Assembly (NCBI RefSeq): GCF_020742175.1
Contig: NZ_DYXM01000180.1
Span: 1-15,752, forward strand
Direction of reading: 5' to 3'
DNA from: Dietzia timorensis
Lineage (GTDB): Bacteria > Actinomycetota > Actinomycetes > Mycobacteriales > Mycobacteriaceae
DNA: 15,752 nucleotides
Shown here: one piece after another, positions 7,209-13,729 of the stretch
Position numbering within the stretch: position 1 is the stretch's first letter
Layout: the number at the start of each line of letters is the position of its first letter
Program-made: the position numbers and the translations under genes
The notes under the pieces: generated by a model
Told to the model about the DNA's origin: nothing
The model's database searches: none
The model's input: the letters and a program-made list of their open reading frames with translations, nothing else

Positions 7209-7661
7209 GTGCGTAGTTCACCCAAGGCCATCATCGCCATCTCCGTGATTCTCGGTGCGGCGTTGGCGGTCCCCGTGTGCGTGTCGATCCTGATGTGGGA
7301 CGAGCTGCCCGAGTTCATCGCCACCTTGTCGGACGTGGACGGGAACGCGACGAGCTGGATGGCCAAGGGCCCCGCGGTGATCACGCTGTGCGGCGCGATT
7401 TTCGTGTGCGGGCTCATCGCCTGGGCGTTCGCCTACACCGAGAACGACGGCCACCACCTCTTCCCCGCGGTGAGCGCGGTGGACGTGTTCTTCGCGGTTC
7501 TCATGTCGGGGCTGGGCACCGAGATCCTGCGGGTGCAGGCGACGTCCGAGCTCTACGCGCCGACGACGGCGGGGATCGTGCTCAGCGTTCTCTGCGCCGC
7601 AGTGCTCGGCATTCTCGTGTTCTATCTGCTTGTCACACGGCCGGCGCGCACAACCGCGTAG
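7209..7661 (+). CDS. Small four-helix membrane protein, function unknown
   Basis: The 150-residue product begins at the GTG at 7209, chosen because GGAG at 7200-7203 gives a 5-nt spacing; the frame stays open far upstream over the preceding gene and is not coding there. Four hydrophobic segments are visible at about 8-29, 54-76, 86-104 and 119-142. There is a short extracytoplasmic or cytoplasmic loop around DELPEFIATLSDVDGN and a basic end (RPARTTA). I do not recognise the family. It lies downstream of the condensation gene on the same strand, but the 113-bp gap with an AT-rich patch suggests its own promoter. Confidence 0.7.
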   Translation: MRSSPKAIIAISVILGAALAVPVCVSILMWDELPEFIATLSDVDGNATSWMAKGPAVITLCGAIFVCGLIAWAFAYTENDGHHLFPAVSAVDVFFAVLMSGLGTEILRVQATSELYAPTTAGIVLSVLCAAVLGILVFYLLVTRPARTTA

Positions 7662-7672
7662 TATCGGCGACG

Positions 7673-7689
7673 CACGTCACACCGACGTG
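7673..7689. repeat. Inverted repeat upstream of the TPP riboswitch
   Basis: CACGTC (7673-7678) and GACGTG (7684-7689) form a perfect 6-bp inverted repeat with a 5-nt spacer, 11 bp after the preceding stop codon. It could be a weak terminator stem or a protein-binding site; nothing decides between them. Confidence 0.35.
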
Positions 7690-7718
7690 AAACGTGACAA
7701 CTGAATATGGAATCTTCT

Positions 7719-7818
7719 CGCACACGGGAGTCCCGTAATTCTGCTCGGGGCTGAGAGGACGGCAGCGTAGCCGTCGACCGTAGAACCTGACCGGGTAATG
7801 CCGGCGTAGGGAGTTTTT
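7719..7818 (+). promoter_or_regulatory. TPP riboswitch (THI box) controlling thiC
   Basis: The conserved THI-box core is intact: GGAGTCCC near 7727-7734, GGGGCTGAGAGG at 7747-7758, a variable P3 hairpin GACGGC/GCCGTC (7758-7763 with 7770-7775), and AACCTGACCGGGTAATGCCG (7784-7803) leading to GCGTAGGGAG. The aptamer binds thiamine pyrophosphate, and TPP excess lowers thiC expression. The only ribosome binding site for thiC, AGGGAG at 7808-7813, is part of the 3' conserved strand. Control is therefore probably at translation initiation, by sequestering the site when TPP is bound. A T5 run at 7814-7818 leaves early termination as an alternative. Confidence 0.95.
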
Positions 7819-7824
7819 CTCACC

Positions 7825-9573
7825 ATGAGCGATTCATTCGCGACCGCTGATTCCGCTGCTGCCTCCGAGGCCCTTTCGGGCGCCCGCGAGCCGGGCGAGG
7901 CCAAGAACACCGCGCCTGTTGATGCGGTGACATGCGGTCCCATCTATTCCTCGTCGAAAGCATTCGTCGACGTCCCGTGTGAGGACGCCGGCGACTGCGG
8001 AACGCTGCACATTCCGTGGCGGCGCATCGAGCTGACCAACGACTCCACTTTCGACGTCTACGACACCTCCGGCCCTTACACCGCCTACGCGGCGGACGGT
8101 TCGGACTGCCACGATCTCGCCGACGGGTTGCCGCGGCTGCGCGAGGGGTGGACCCACCCGCTGCCCTCCGGCGGCGCTTCGACCCAGCTGGCCTGGGCAC
8201 GTGCGGGATTTGTGACGCCGGAGGTCCGGTTTATCGCGGCCCGCGAGGGATTCGAGCCCGAGTTCGTGCGGGCCGAGGTGGCCGCCGGCCGCGCCGTCAT
8301 CCCGGCCAACCACAAGCACCCCGAGTGCGAGCCGATGGTCATCGGCAAGGCTTTCATGACCAAGATCAACGCGAACATCGGCAACTCGGCGGTCACCTCC
8401 TCCATTTCCGAGGAAGTGGAAAAGATGGTGTGGGCGACCCGCTGGGGCGCGGACACCGTGATGGACCTGTCGACGGGCAAGGACATCCACGAAACGCGCG
8501 AGTGGATCCTGCGAAATTCGCCGGTCCCGATCGGCACGGTGCCGATTTATCAGGCGCTGGAAAAGGTCAACGGCGACCCGGTAAAGCTCACGTGGGAGCT
8601 GTACCGCGACACGATCATCGAGCAGTGCGAGCAGGGCGTGGACTATATGACTGTGCACGCCGGCGTGCTGCTGCGGTACGTGCCGCTCGCGGCGAAGCGG
8701 GTCACGGGGATCGTCTCGCGCGGCGGATCGATCATGGCCGCGTGGTGCCTCGCGCACCACCAGGAGTCGTTCCTCTACACCCACTTCGGCGAGCTGTGCG
8801 AGATCCTGCGGGACTACGACGTGACGTTCTCGCTCGGCGACGGCCTTCGCCCGGGCTCGATCGCCGATGCGAACGACGAGGCGCAGCTCGCGGAGCTGCG
8901 CACGCTCGGCGAGCTCACCGGCATCGCGAAGTCCTACGGCGTGCAGGTGATGATCGAGGGGCCAGGCCACGTGCCGATGGACAAGATCGTCGAGAACGTG
9001 CGTCTCGAGGAGGAGTGGTGCGAAGAGGCGCCGTTCTACACGCTCGGGCCGCTTGCCACCGATATCGCGCCCGGCTACGACCACATCACCTCGGCGATCG
9101 GCGCGGCGATGATCGCACAGGCAGGCACGGCGATGCTCTGCTACGTGACGCCGAAGGAGCATCTCGGCCTGCCGAACAGGGACGATGTGAAGACCGGCGT
9201 GATCACCTACAAGATCGCCGCGCATTCGGCGGACCTCGCCAAGGGCCATCCGAAGGCGCAGGAGCGTGACGATGCGTTGTCGACGGCGCGGTTCGAGTTC
9301 CGCTGGCGCGACCAGTTCGCGCTCGCCCTCGACCCGGACACCGCGGTCGAATACCACGACGAGACGCTCCCCGCGGAGCCGGCGAAGACCGCGCACTTCT
9401 GCTCCATGTGCGGGCCGAAGTTCTGCTCGATGCGGATCTCGCAGGATATTCGCGACTACGCCGCCGAGAATGGGCTCGACACGGTCGAGGCGATCGAGGC
9501 CGGCATGGCCGAGAAATCCGAGGAGTTCGCCGAGGCCGGTAACCGCGTGTACCTGCCGATCGACGCGAACTAG
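7825..9573 (+). CDS. thiC: Phosphomethylpyrimidine synthase ThiC
   Basis: ThiC is a radical-SAM enzyme that rearranges 5-aminoimidazole ribotide into hydroxymethylpyrimidine phosphate, the pyrimidine half of thiamine. The 582-residue length is that of the long bacterial form, with an N-terminal extension. Clear family segments are GNSAVTSSISEEVEKMVWAT, MDLSTGKDIHETREWILRNS, PVPIGTVPIYQALEK, SRGGSIMAAWCLAHH, FSLGDGLRPGSIADA and MIEGPGHVPMDKI. The [4Fe-4S] ligands appear as CSMCGPKFC (Cys526, Cys529, Cys534), the CX2CX4C motif special to ThiC. The ATG at 7825 is 11 nt after the AGGGAG in the riboswitch. It ends only 5 bp from the stop of the convergent downstream gene. It is cytosolic and intact. 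Confidence 0.98.
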   Translation: MSDSFATADSAAASEALSGAREPGEAKNTAPVDAVTCGPIYSSSKAFVDVPCEDAGDCGTLHIPWRRIELTNDSTFDVYDTSGPYTAYAADGSDCHDLADGLPRLREGWTHPLPSGGASTQLAWARAGFVTPEVRFIAAREGFEPEFVRAEVAAGRAVIPANHKHPECEPMVIGKAFMTKINANIGNSAVTSSISEEVEKMVWATRWGADTVMDLSTGKDIHETREWILRNSPVPIGTVPIYQALEKVNGDPVKLTWELYRDTIIEQCEQGVDYMTVHAGVLLRYVPLAAKRVTGIVSRGGSIMAAWCLAHHQESFLYTHFGELCEILRDYDVTFSLGDGLRPGSIADANDEAQLAELRTLGELTGIAKSYGVQVMIEGPGHVPMDKIVENVRLEEEWCEEAPFYTLGPLATDIAPGYDHITSAIGAAMIAQAGTAMLCYVTPKEHLGLPNRDDVKTGVITYKIAAHSADLAKGHPKAQERDDALSTARFEFRWRDQFALALDPDTAVEYHDETLPAEPAKTAHFCSMCGPKFCSMRISQDIRDYAAENGLDTVEAIEAGMAEKSEEFAEAGNRVYLPIDAN

Positions 9574-9578
9574 CGAGG

Positions 9579-11225
9579 TTACTCCGAGCCCTCGGCGCGG
9601 CGTGCGAGAACGAGACCTGCGAGCAACGCAAGGCTCACGAGCCCGGCAAGACCGGTGGCTGCCCAGAGCAGGTAGTCGGGAGTACGCGATTCGTTAGACA
9701 CGTTGCGCATCTCGGTGTTCTCGGCAATCCACGCCGCAGGAAGGGAACCACGGAGCCCGACAGCCCGCTGCTCGGCGTCGAGGCCGGCCGAACCAACGGC
9801 CGCAGAATGAGCGAAATTCTGTGAATTCGGCGCCGATGCCGCGGGCTGCCCCACGTAGGGAACGAGCCCGGTTTCTCGCAGTCGCTGCTGCACGTTCGGA
9901 TCGTTGAACACTACGTACGCGGTGACGCCCAATGCGATCGCACCGACGAGAAGTGGCACAATCCCTAGACCGCCGCCGGCGCTGCCAAGCGATCCCGCCG
10001 CGCACGCCGAACTCGAAGACGAACCATTCGCTCCGAGGGAGGCGGCGTCGACGGAGCCGCTGCCGAGTGAGCCGTCTGCATTACTTTGCGCGGCTGGGTT
10101 GCATTCCGAGCCGTTGCCTCCGGAGCCGGTGGATCCACTGCCCGAGCTACCTCCGTCAATGAGGTTCGCAAGCCAGCCAAGGCCGATCGAGCTGAGCCAT
10201 CCAGTGAGGCTGCCGAGAGAGCCGGTTCCGCCCGAAGCGGGCGCTGCGTCTATGACGATCTGGCGAGTAAACGCGTAGGTCTGCCCGCCGTGCGTGTACT
10301 TAATTTGGACGTCAAAGGTTCCCGCCCGGTTCGGTGTACCACTGACGTGCCCGTCGGTTGACACACTCAACCCCGGAGGAAGCGAATTCTCGGTGACGGA
10401 TATCGAGTCGCCTTGGGGGAGTCTCGTAACGAGCTGCGCCGGACCGTAGGCCTTGCCAACCGTGCCCTTTGCCAGAGCCGCCGGGTCGCTCGCGTTCTTC
10501 GGGTCGCTTCCCGTCCACACTTCAATACCGTCGGGGATACCGTCTTTGTCGGTATCCGGGTTCTTGGGGTCGGTGAAGTACTCGTTTTCCTCTTCTTCGT
10601 CCGTGAGTCCGTCGCCATCCGAGTCGACAACACCGTCGACCGAGAAGTCGATCCACATCCTCGGGCTCGCGCTTTCCTCCTGCGCCTCGTTTCCTGCGCT
10701 TTCCGGCACGGACACGACGTCTTCAATTTTGATCACGTCATGGGGTCGAAGATCCACTCCTGCGAGCATGCTTTCATAGTTCGCCCCTCCGGCGTAGCGG
10801 AGCTCGGCGCTTCCATTGTCGATCGGATGACTTTCGCCTGCAGCGCTGATCGTGCTCTTCACGTCGAAGAGACCGTTCTCGGACACCTCGTACTTACCAA
10901 TGCCTGTCGAGAAGCGCCCGACGTCCTCGGAGATGTTGCGGACTAGGTATGTCCTCGAGATCTCGTCGCCCGGTGCCATCGCACAGGGATCTGGTTCTGC
11001 TGATTCGGGGGTATCGCATCCCCACTCCCCGATCGCACTCTGCGGCTCGGCGCTCCACTGTGTCCCGTCGATCGAAAACTCTAGTGCCGGGTACGGATTG
11101 GTCGAAGGTTCCGGCTCCGACGCCCGCGCCGTCGAAAGCCCACCGAGGACGAGGGTCGCGGTGGTGGCTATTGCCAGCGGAACGAGGCCCCTGCGCCGCG
11201 ATGAGGACGTAGCTCGAGTTGTCAC
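9579..11225 (-). CDS. Secreted, membrane-anchored surface protein with TSP3 calcium loops and an Ig-like domain
   Basis: The GTG at 11225 is chosen because AGGAGAAGG sits 4 nt upstream; it gives 548 residues. A conventional signal peptide spans 1-35 (RRR, hydrophobic core, STARA cut). Residues 45-195 form a beta-rich domain beginning LEFSIDGTQWS with a cysteine pair at 70 and 81; a general similarity to TasA-like secreted domains is suspected, not proven. Two thrombospondin type-3/EF-like calcium loops follow (DSDGDG at 201-206 and DTDKDG at 224-229). An Ig-like putative domain (He_PIG type) covers about 253-327 with LPPGLSVSTDGHVSGTP. A Gly/Ser-rich linker (331-418), a hydrophobic helix (419-440) and a C-terminal helix (518-541) followed by ARR complete it. 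There is no LPXTG motif. It is divergent from the SipW-substrate operon and may be its cell-surface anchor, which is inference. Confidence 0.82.
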   Translation of the reverse strand: MTTRATSSSRRRGLVPLAIATTATLVLGGLSTARASEPEPSTNPYPALEFSIDGTQWSAEPQSAIGEWGCDTPESAEPDPCAMAPGDEISRTYLVRNISEDVGRFSTGIGKYEVSENGLFDVKSTISAAGESHPIDNGSAELRYAGGANYESMLAGVDLRPHDVIKIEDVVSVPESAGNEAQEESASPRMWIDFSVDGVVDSDGDGLTDEEEENEYFTDPKNPDTDKDGIPDGIEVWTGSDPKNASDPAALAKGTVGKAYGPAQLVTRLPQGDSISVTENSLPPGLSVSTDGHVSGTPNRAGTFDVQIKYTHGGQTYAFTRQIVIDAAPASGGTGSLGSLTGWLSSIGLGWLANLIDGGSSGSGSTGSGGNGSECNPAAQSNADGSLGSGSVDAASLGANGSSSSSACAAGSLGSAGGGLGIVPLLVGAIALGVTAYVVFNDPNVQQRLRETGLVPYVGQPAASAPNSQNFAHSAAVGSAGLDAEQRAVGLRGSLPAAWIAENTEMRNVSNESRTPDYLLWAATGLAGLVSLALLAGLVLARRAEGSE

Positions 11226-11477
11226 GAACCTTCTCCTGTGGGTGACCAGCCCCGAAAAACGAGGACAGATGTGGAGTTGCAGCGAGCGTCGCCGCACCGA
11301 AGATAAACATTCTCTCTGTTTGGCTATCAGGATCTTACACACGGAAAGCAAGAGTCACACAATATGTGCACCGATGACTTTTTGCGACAACCCCAAACCT
11401 CGTCAACGCAACCCTGCGGCACATTCCGCTGCCCGATGTTTCCACATTCGATTTTTCCATAGCAGGTATATGCGATT

Positions 11478-11500
11478 TTTTGACTCCACCCGAGTCAAAA
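11478..11500. repeat. Perfect 9-bp inverted repeat, possible operator
   Basis: TTTTGACTC (11478-11486) and GAGTCAAAA (11492-11500) are exact reverse complements separated by CACCC. It is centred between two divergent surface-protein genes. The flanks are not T-runs placed as in an intrinsic terminator for either direction, so a binding site for a dimeric regulator is more likely. Confidence 0.5.
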
Positions 11501-11587
11501 TCCCATCGGAATCCAACGGCCAACCAAGCCCTCGCGACGAATGAGTTACGTCACAACTCGACGTTTCATAAGAAAATAAGCTTCGTG

Positions 11588-11617
11588 TTTACATTCGCGC
11601 ACTTCTAGTATTCAATA
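11588..11617 (+). promoter_or_regulatory. Candidate promoter for the SipW-substrate operon
   Basis: TTTACA at 11588-11593 resembles a -35 box, and TTCAAT/TCAATA at 11611-11617 is a weak -10 at a spacing of 17-18 bp. It lies in the most AT-rich part of the intergenic region and would leave a leader of about 115 nt before the ATG at 11739. No experimental or comparative support is available. Confidence 0.3.
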
Positions 11618-11738
11618 TCTATTGCTCACAGAGTGTTAAGCCTCTGGGGCACTATTGGATCGTGCGGCGTCAAGGTCGTTTGCGAGTCACGACACCACCC
11701 ACCGGCGCTTCGTGCCCATTTCGAAAGGACTCGCTTCC

Positions 11739-12338
11739 ATGAGCGACAACACCATCTCTCCCGATCAGCAGAACCGCGATCGCAACCGTAAGCGCAAGGC
11801 GCTCCTCGCCGGCGGCCTCGTGCTCGGCATCGGCGCCGCCGCGACCCTCGCTGCGTTCACCGATGGTGAGTTCGCCAACGGCACGTTCTCGACGGGCTCC
11901 TTCGGTATCGAAGGCTCGACCACCGCGGACGGCACATTCGCCGAGCACGCCTCCTCGGGCGGCGCCGCCACGCTCTCGTTCACGACCTCGGCGACGAACA
12001 TGACCCCGGGCGACACCATCTACGCGCCGTACTTCATCCGGACCATCGACGGCTCGCTCGCGGGCACTGTCGCCAACGGCACCGCCACCGCCGGCAACAC
12101 CAACTCGGCGCTTGAGGCCCTCCTGACCCGCGACGTCAAGTTCATCCCCGTCGGCGACACCTGCGACGCGGAAAACTTCGCGGAAGGCACCACCGAAGAC
12201 GAAGACCTCGGCGCCGACAGCAGCGATACCGTCCAGGCCTGCATCGAGGTGAAGCTGAGCGACAACCAGGGGTCTGTCCAGGAGGCCGGCACCGACGACG
12301 CCACCATCGTCTGGGAGTGGACGGCCACTTCCGCCTAG
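11739..12338 (+). CDS. TasA/camelysin-like secreted protein with SipW-type signal peptide (subunit 1)
   Basis: The 199-residue product carries the alternate signal peptide recognised by SipW-type peptidases: a basic run RNRKRK (15-20), a hydrophobic core (21-40), then AAFTDGEFANGTFSTGSFGI (39-58), matching the ATxAxFTDxExxxNTFxxG pattern of TasA, camelysin and actinobacterial relatives (a RER_14450-like family seems likely). The mature part has SATNMTPGDTIYAPYFIRT, GSLAGTVANG, a cysteine pair (142, 158) around an acidic loop, and a C-terminal strand TIVWEWTATSA. TasA proteins form extracellular fibres and camelysins are surface proteases; which applies here is not known. The ATG at 11739 has GAAAGGA 9 nt upstream. 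It is the first gene of the locus and is followed by a hairpin. Confidence 0.87.
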   Translation: MSDNTISPDQQNRDRNRKRKALLAGGLVLGIGAAATLAAFTDGEFANGTFSTGSFGIEGSTTADGTFAEHASSGGAATLSFTTSATNMTPGDTIYAPYFIRTIDGSLAGTVANGTATAGNTNSALEALLTRDVKFIPVGDTCDAENFAEGTTEDEDLGADSSDTVQACIEVKLSDNQGSVQEAGTDDATIVWEWTATSA

Positions 12339-12360
12339 GCGACTCATCGCCATCACCCGA

Positions 12361-12393
12361 GCGCGGCTGCGGTCCCCCTCGCCGCAGCCGTGC
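12361..12393 (+). terminator. GC-rich hairpin between the two TasA-like genes
   Basis: CGGCTGCGG (12364-12372) pairs perfectly with CCGCAGCCG (12382-12390), and three outer pairs including one G-U extend the stem to 12 bp. The loop is 9 nt. No T-run follows; the next bases are CCGCTCACTCCC. It probably acts as a partial terminator or an mRNA 3'-end stabiliser after the first subunit gene, allowing more subunit 1 than downstream products. Confidence 0.5.
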
Positions 12394-12429
12394 CCGCTCA
12401 CTCCCTCCCCTTCTCGAAAGGAACGTCCC

Positions 12430-13095
12430 GTGGACGCTGGATCCCGAATCCCGCACCGGTGGAAGATCGCGGGCGCCATCGCGCTCGCCGGTGCCGGCGC
12501 CATCGCTCTCGTGCCGTTCTCCAACACGGTGGCCTCTCTCACCGACAGCGAGTACGCCGCCGGTTCGTTTACTTACAACGCGACCCCATGGTCCATCGAG
12601 TCGAGCACGGATCACTCGAACACACTCCCCGGCAAGTGGGCTAGCCACGACACGTCGAACATCGCCATGCTTTCCGTACAGCTCTCGCAGCTCGTACCGG
12701 GCCGCGCCTCGTACGCGCCGTTCTCGCTCCGAGTCGCCGCCGGCTCGCCTTCACTCTCGGGAACCGTGGCGATGAGCACGGGAAACCAAGCCAGCGGCTC
12801 CATCGCAGACAAAGTAAGAATGCGTACGGTCATCTCGCCCAGCGGAGCGTGCGACGCATCATCGTTCCAGGGATCCGCGACATACCTGGTAGGCACTGCA
12901 ACGAGCTCCACAGCGACCATGCTCACCGCTCCCAGCGCCGGCGCAACCGTCGCGGCGCCGGTGCCCGGGCAGGCAGGTGCGGCGACCACGCTGTGCTTCG
13001 AGTTCCTTGTGCCGCCAACCAACGACACCGCGATGGACGCGCTCAACGGCCAGTCAACCACCGTGCGGTGGACCTTCAGCGGAGAGTCGGTGTAG
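12430..13095 (+). CDS. TasA-like secreted protein with SipW-type signal peptide (subunit 2)
   Basis: The 221-residue product starts at the GTG at 12430, with GAAAGGA 7 nt upstream; TCGAAAGGA also precedes subunit 1. Its signal peptide has a short basic start (HRWK), a hydrophobic core (13-35) and ASLTDSEYAAGSFTYN (35-50), the SipW-type cleavage region. The mature part repeats landmarks of subunit 1: LSQLVPGRASYAPFSLRVAAG, GSPSLSGTVA, CDASSF with Cys141, a second Cys189 (LCFEF), and a final strand TTVRWTFSGESV. The two are therefore paralogues despite low overall identity. It may be a minor or assembly subunit, as TapA is to TasA in Bacillus, which is inference. The signal peptidase gene starts 4 bp after its stop. 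Confidence 0.83.
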   Translation: MDAGSRIPHRWKIAGAIALAGAGAIALVPFSNTVASLTDSEYAAGSFTYNATPWSIESSTDHSNTLPGKWASHDTSNIAMLSVQLSQLVPGRASYAPFSLRVAAGSPSLSGTVAMSTGNQASGSIADKVRMRTVISPSGACDASSFQGSATYLVGTATSSTATMLTAPSAGATVAAPVPGQAGAATTLCFEFLVPPTNDTAMDALNGQSTTVRWTFSGESV

Positions 13096-13099
13096 GGCG

Positions 13100-13729
13100 A
13101 TGACGATCACTGGATTCCCCTCCGCCCTCGCCGCGTACGCAGCGCCCGTCGGAGGCAAGAACAACGAACTCAATGTGGCCACCAACACCACTGAGTCAAG
13201 CAACTCACATCAGCCGCGGAGCGCCGGTCCATCGTCGCTCACCCGACTCACCGATGCGCTGTTATCGGTGCTCGCGGCCGCAGGGATCGTGTGCATCATC
13301 GCGGTCGTCTGCGCGTTCGCGTTCAACATCACGTTCATCATGTTCAAGACCGGCTCGATGAGCCCCACGATCCCTGCGGGTTCGCTCGCCGTGGTCCGCG
13401 AAGTGCCCGCCGAGGATATTCAGATCGGCGACGTCACCACGATCGACCGTCCAGGCCAGCTGCCCGTGACCCACCGGGTTATTTCCATCGAGCCCGCCCA
13501 GGGCACGGCAAGCGGCGCGATGACGATCCGAATGAAGGGCGACGCGAACGCCGACGAGGATCCGCTGCCCTATACCGCCACCGAGGTGCGCAAGGTGCTG
13601 TGGCACGTTGATGGCGTCGGCCCGTGGGTGGCTAAGGCGCAGAACCCGAAGATCATGGCTGTGACGACGGTCGTCATGGCTCTCCTGGTGACCTGGGCCT
13701 TCTGGCCCCGAAAGAGGGACGACCGATGA
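13100..13729 (+). CDS. sipW: SipW-like (ER-type, Ser/His) signal peptidase I
   Basis: The 209-residue membrane peptidase should cut the alternate signal peptides of the neighbouring substrates. After a long cytoplasmic N-terminus (about 1-50) comes a membrane helix (about 52-80), then the nucleophile box TGSMSPT with Ser86 at the extracytoplasmic face. The general base box reads VTHRVISIE with His125 in place of the Lys of ordinary bacterial LepB; this defines the ER/archaeal/SipW class. The box E equivalent is MKGDANADEDP (145-155). A second membrane helix (about 186-202) and a basic tail (PRKRDDR) end the protein. The ATG at 13100 lies 4 bp after the previous stop without a well-spaced binding site, suggesting translational coupling. 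Its stop overlaps the next start (ATGA). The family call is firm. Confidence 0.93.
   Translation: MTITGFPSALAAYAAPVGGKNNELNVATNTTESSNSHQPRSAGPSSLTRLTDALLSVLAAAGIVCIIAVVCAFAFNITFIMFKTGSMSPTIPAGSLAVVREVPAEDIQIGDVTTIDRPGQLPVTHRVISIEPAQGTASGAMTIRMKGDANADEDPLPYTATEVRKVLWHVDGVGPWVAKAQNPKIMAVTTVVMALLVTWAFWPRKRDDR

Larger units (their letters stand above)
11226..11738. other. 513-bp divergent intergenic region, AT-rich, no gene seen
   Basis: The region separates the anchored protein (minus) from the first SipW-type substrate (plus) and must hold both promoters. Its composition is visibly AT-richer than the coding sequence, especially at 11440-11640. It contains a perfect palindrome at 11478-11500 and a smaller CACA-ATA-TGTG dyad near 11359-11369. 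The minus-strand candidate promoter is CTGATA, a 17-bp spacer, then TTTATC. The plus-strand candidate is listed separately. Open frames within it lack coding character. Confidence 0.6.

Noticed and set aside
7834..9396. Long open frame of 520 codons antisense to thiC
   Set aside because: It mirrors the GC-rich third positions of thiC, is Arg/His-rich and has no recognisable domain; a shadow frame.
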